Assembly: GCA_002345725.1 (NCBI GenBank)
Contig: DDWP01000026.1
Coordinates: 1 to 5,060, forward strand
DNA: 5,060 nucleotides
Origin: Candidatus Shapirobacteria bacterium UBA2283
GTDB taxonomy: Bacteria; Patescibacteriota; Microgenomatia; UBA12405
Reading direction: 5' to 3'
Position numbers and translations under genes: made by a program. Shown here one piece after another: positions 5,038 through 5,060 of the stretch (positions are counted from its first letter, which is position 1; every line of letters starts with the position of its first letter). The notes beneath the pieces were generated by a model that saw nothing but the letters and a program-made list of their open reading frames with translations, had not been told where the DNA came from and did not search any database.

Positions 5038-5060
5038 GCGCCTACCAGGAATCGAACCTG
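5037..5060 (-). tRNA. tRNA 3' part, cut by the window edge (possibly tRNA-Arg)
   Basis: On the - strand the last 24 bases give most of a T-arm (CAGG-TTCGATT-CCTGG, 5060-5045), the acceptor 3' strand TAGGCGC (5044-5038) and discriminator A (5037). The following bases are CAA, so CCA is not encoded. The anticodon is outside the window. The inferred 5' acceptor strand GCGCCTA and the T-arm resemble many bacterial tRNA-Arg genes, but identity cannot be fixed from this part. It lies upstream of tRNA-Ser in the same direction. Confidence 0.88.

Overview
This 5,060-base window is AT-rich and tightly packed. Six protein genes lie on the + strand. At the right end are one complete and one cut-off tRNA gene on the - strand. 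The overall style fits a small-genome bacterium of the Patescibacteria (Candidate Phyla Radiation), perhaps the Microgenomates side: genes abut or overlap, a split MacAB-type exporter occurs without an outer-membrane channel gene, small secreted coiled-coil proteins are present, Shine-Dalgarno sites are rare, and the tRNAs lack an encoded CCA. This placement is an inference from gene content and style. TAA, TAG and TGA all end genes here, and the TGA that ends the ATPase gene argues against the UGA=Gly code of Gracilibacteria and Absconditabacteria (SR1).

Region 1 (about 49-3444) is one apparent operon. It encodes a small membrane-anchored protein of unknown function, a HlyD/MacA-like adaptor, a MacB/LolD-type ABC ATPase and a MacB/FtsX-type permease. 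The junctions are 0 nt, 1 nt and a 4-nt ATGA overlap. The last three products together would form an ATP-driven machine that exports or extracts a substrate at the cell membrane. The first protein is probably an accessory, because its gene ends exactly where the adaptor gene starts.

Region 2 (3445-4822) starts with a roughly 90-nt spacer that holds a weak terminator-like stretch, an extended -10 promoter candidate and a 15-nt palindrome. A secreted, Gln/Thr/Asn-rich coiled-coil protein follows, then a CYTH-domain protein (triphosphate-binding tunnel family), 22 nt apart.

Region 3 (4823-5060) converges on region 2. A GC-rich hairpin-forming element runs into the 3' end of tRNA-Ser(CGA). The 83-nt spacer between the two tRNA genes is almost filled by two back-to-back hairpins that look like diverged copies of each other, with both arms changed in step. 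The second tRNA is cut by the window edge and may be tRNA-Arg.

No CRISPR array, insertion sequence, phage gene or toxin-antitoxin pair was seen. The most noteworthy signals are the paired hairpins between the tRNAs, the GC-rich element overlapping the tRNA 3' end, the complete absence of cysteine from all six proteins, and two unrecognised envelope proteins.
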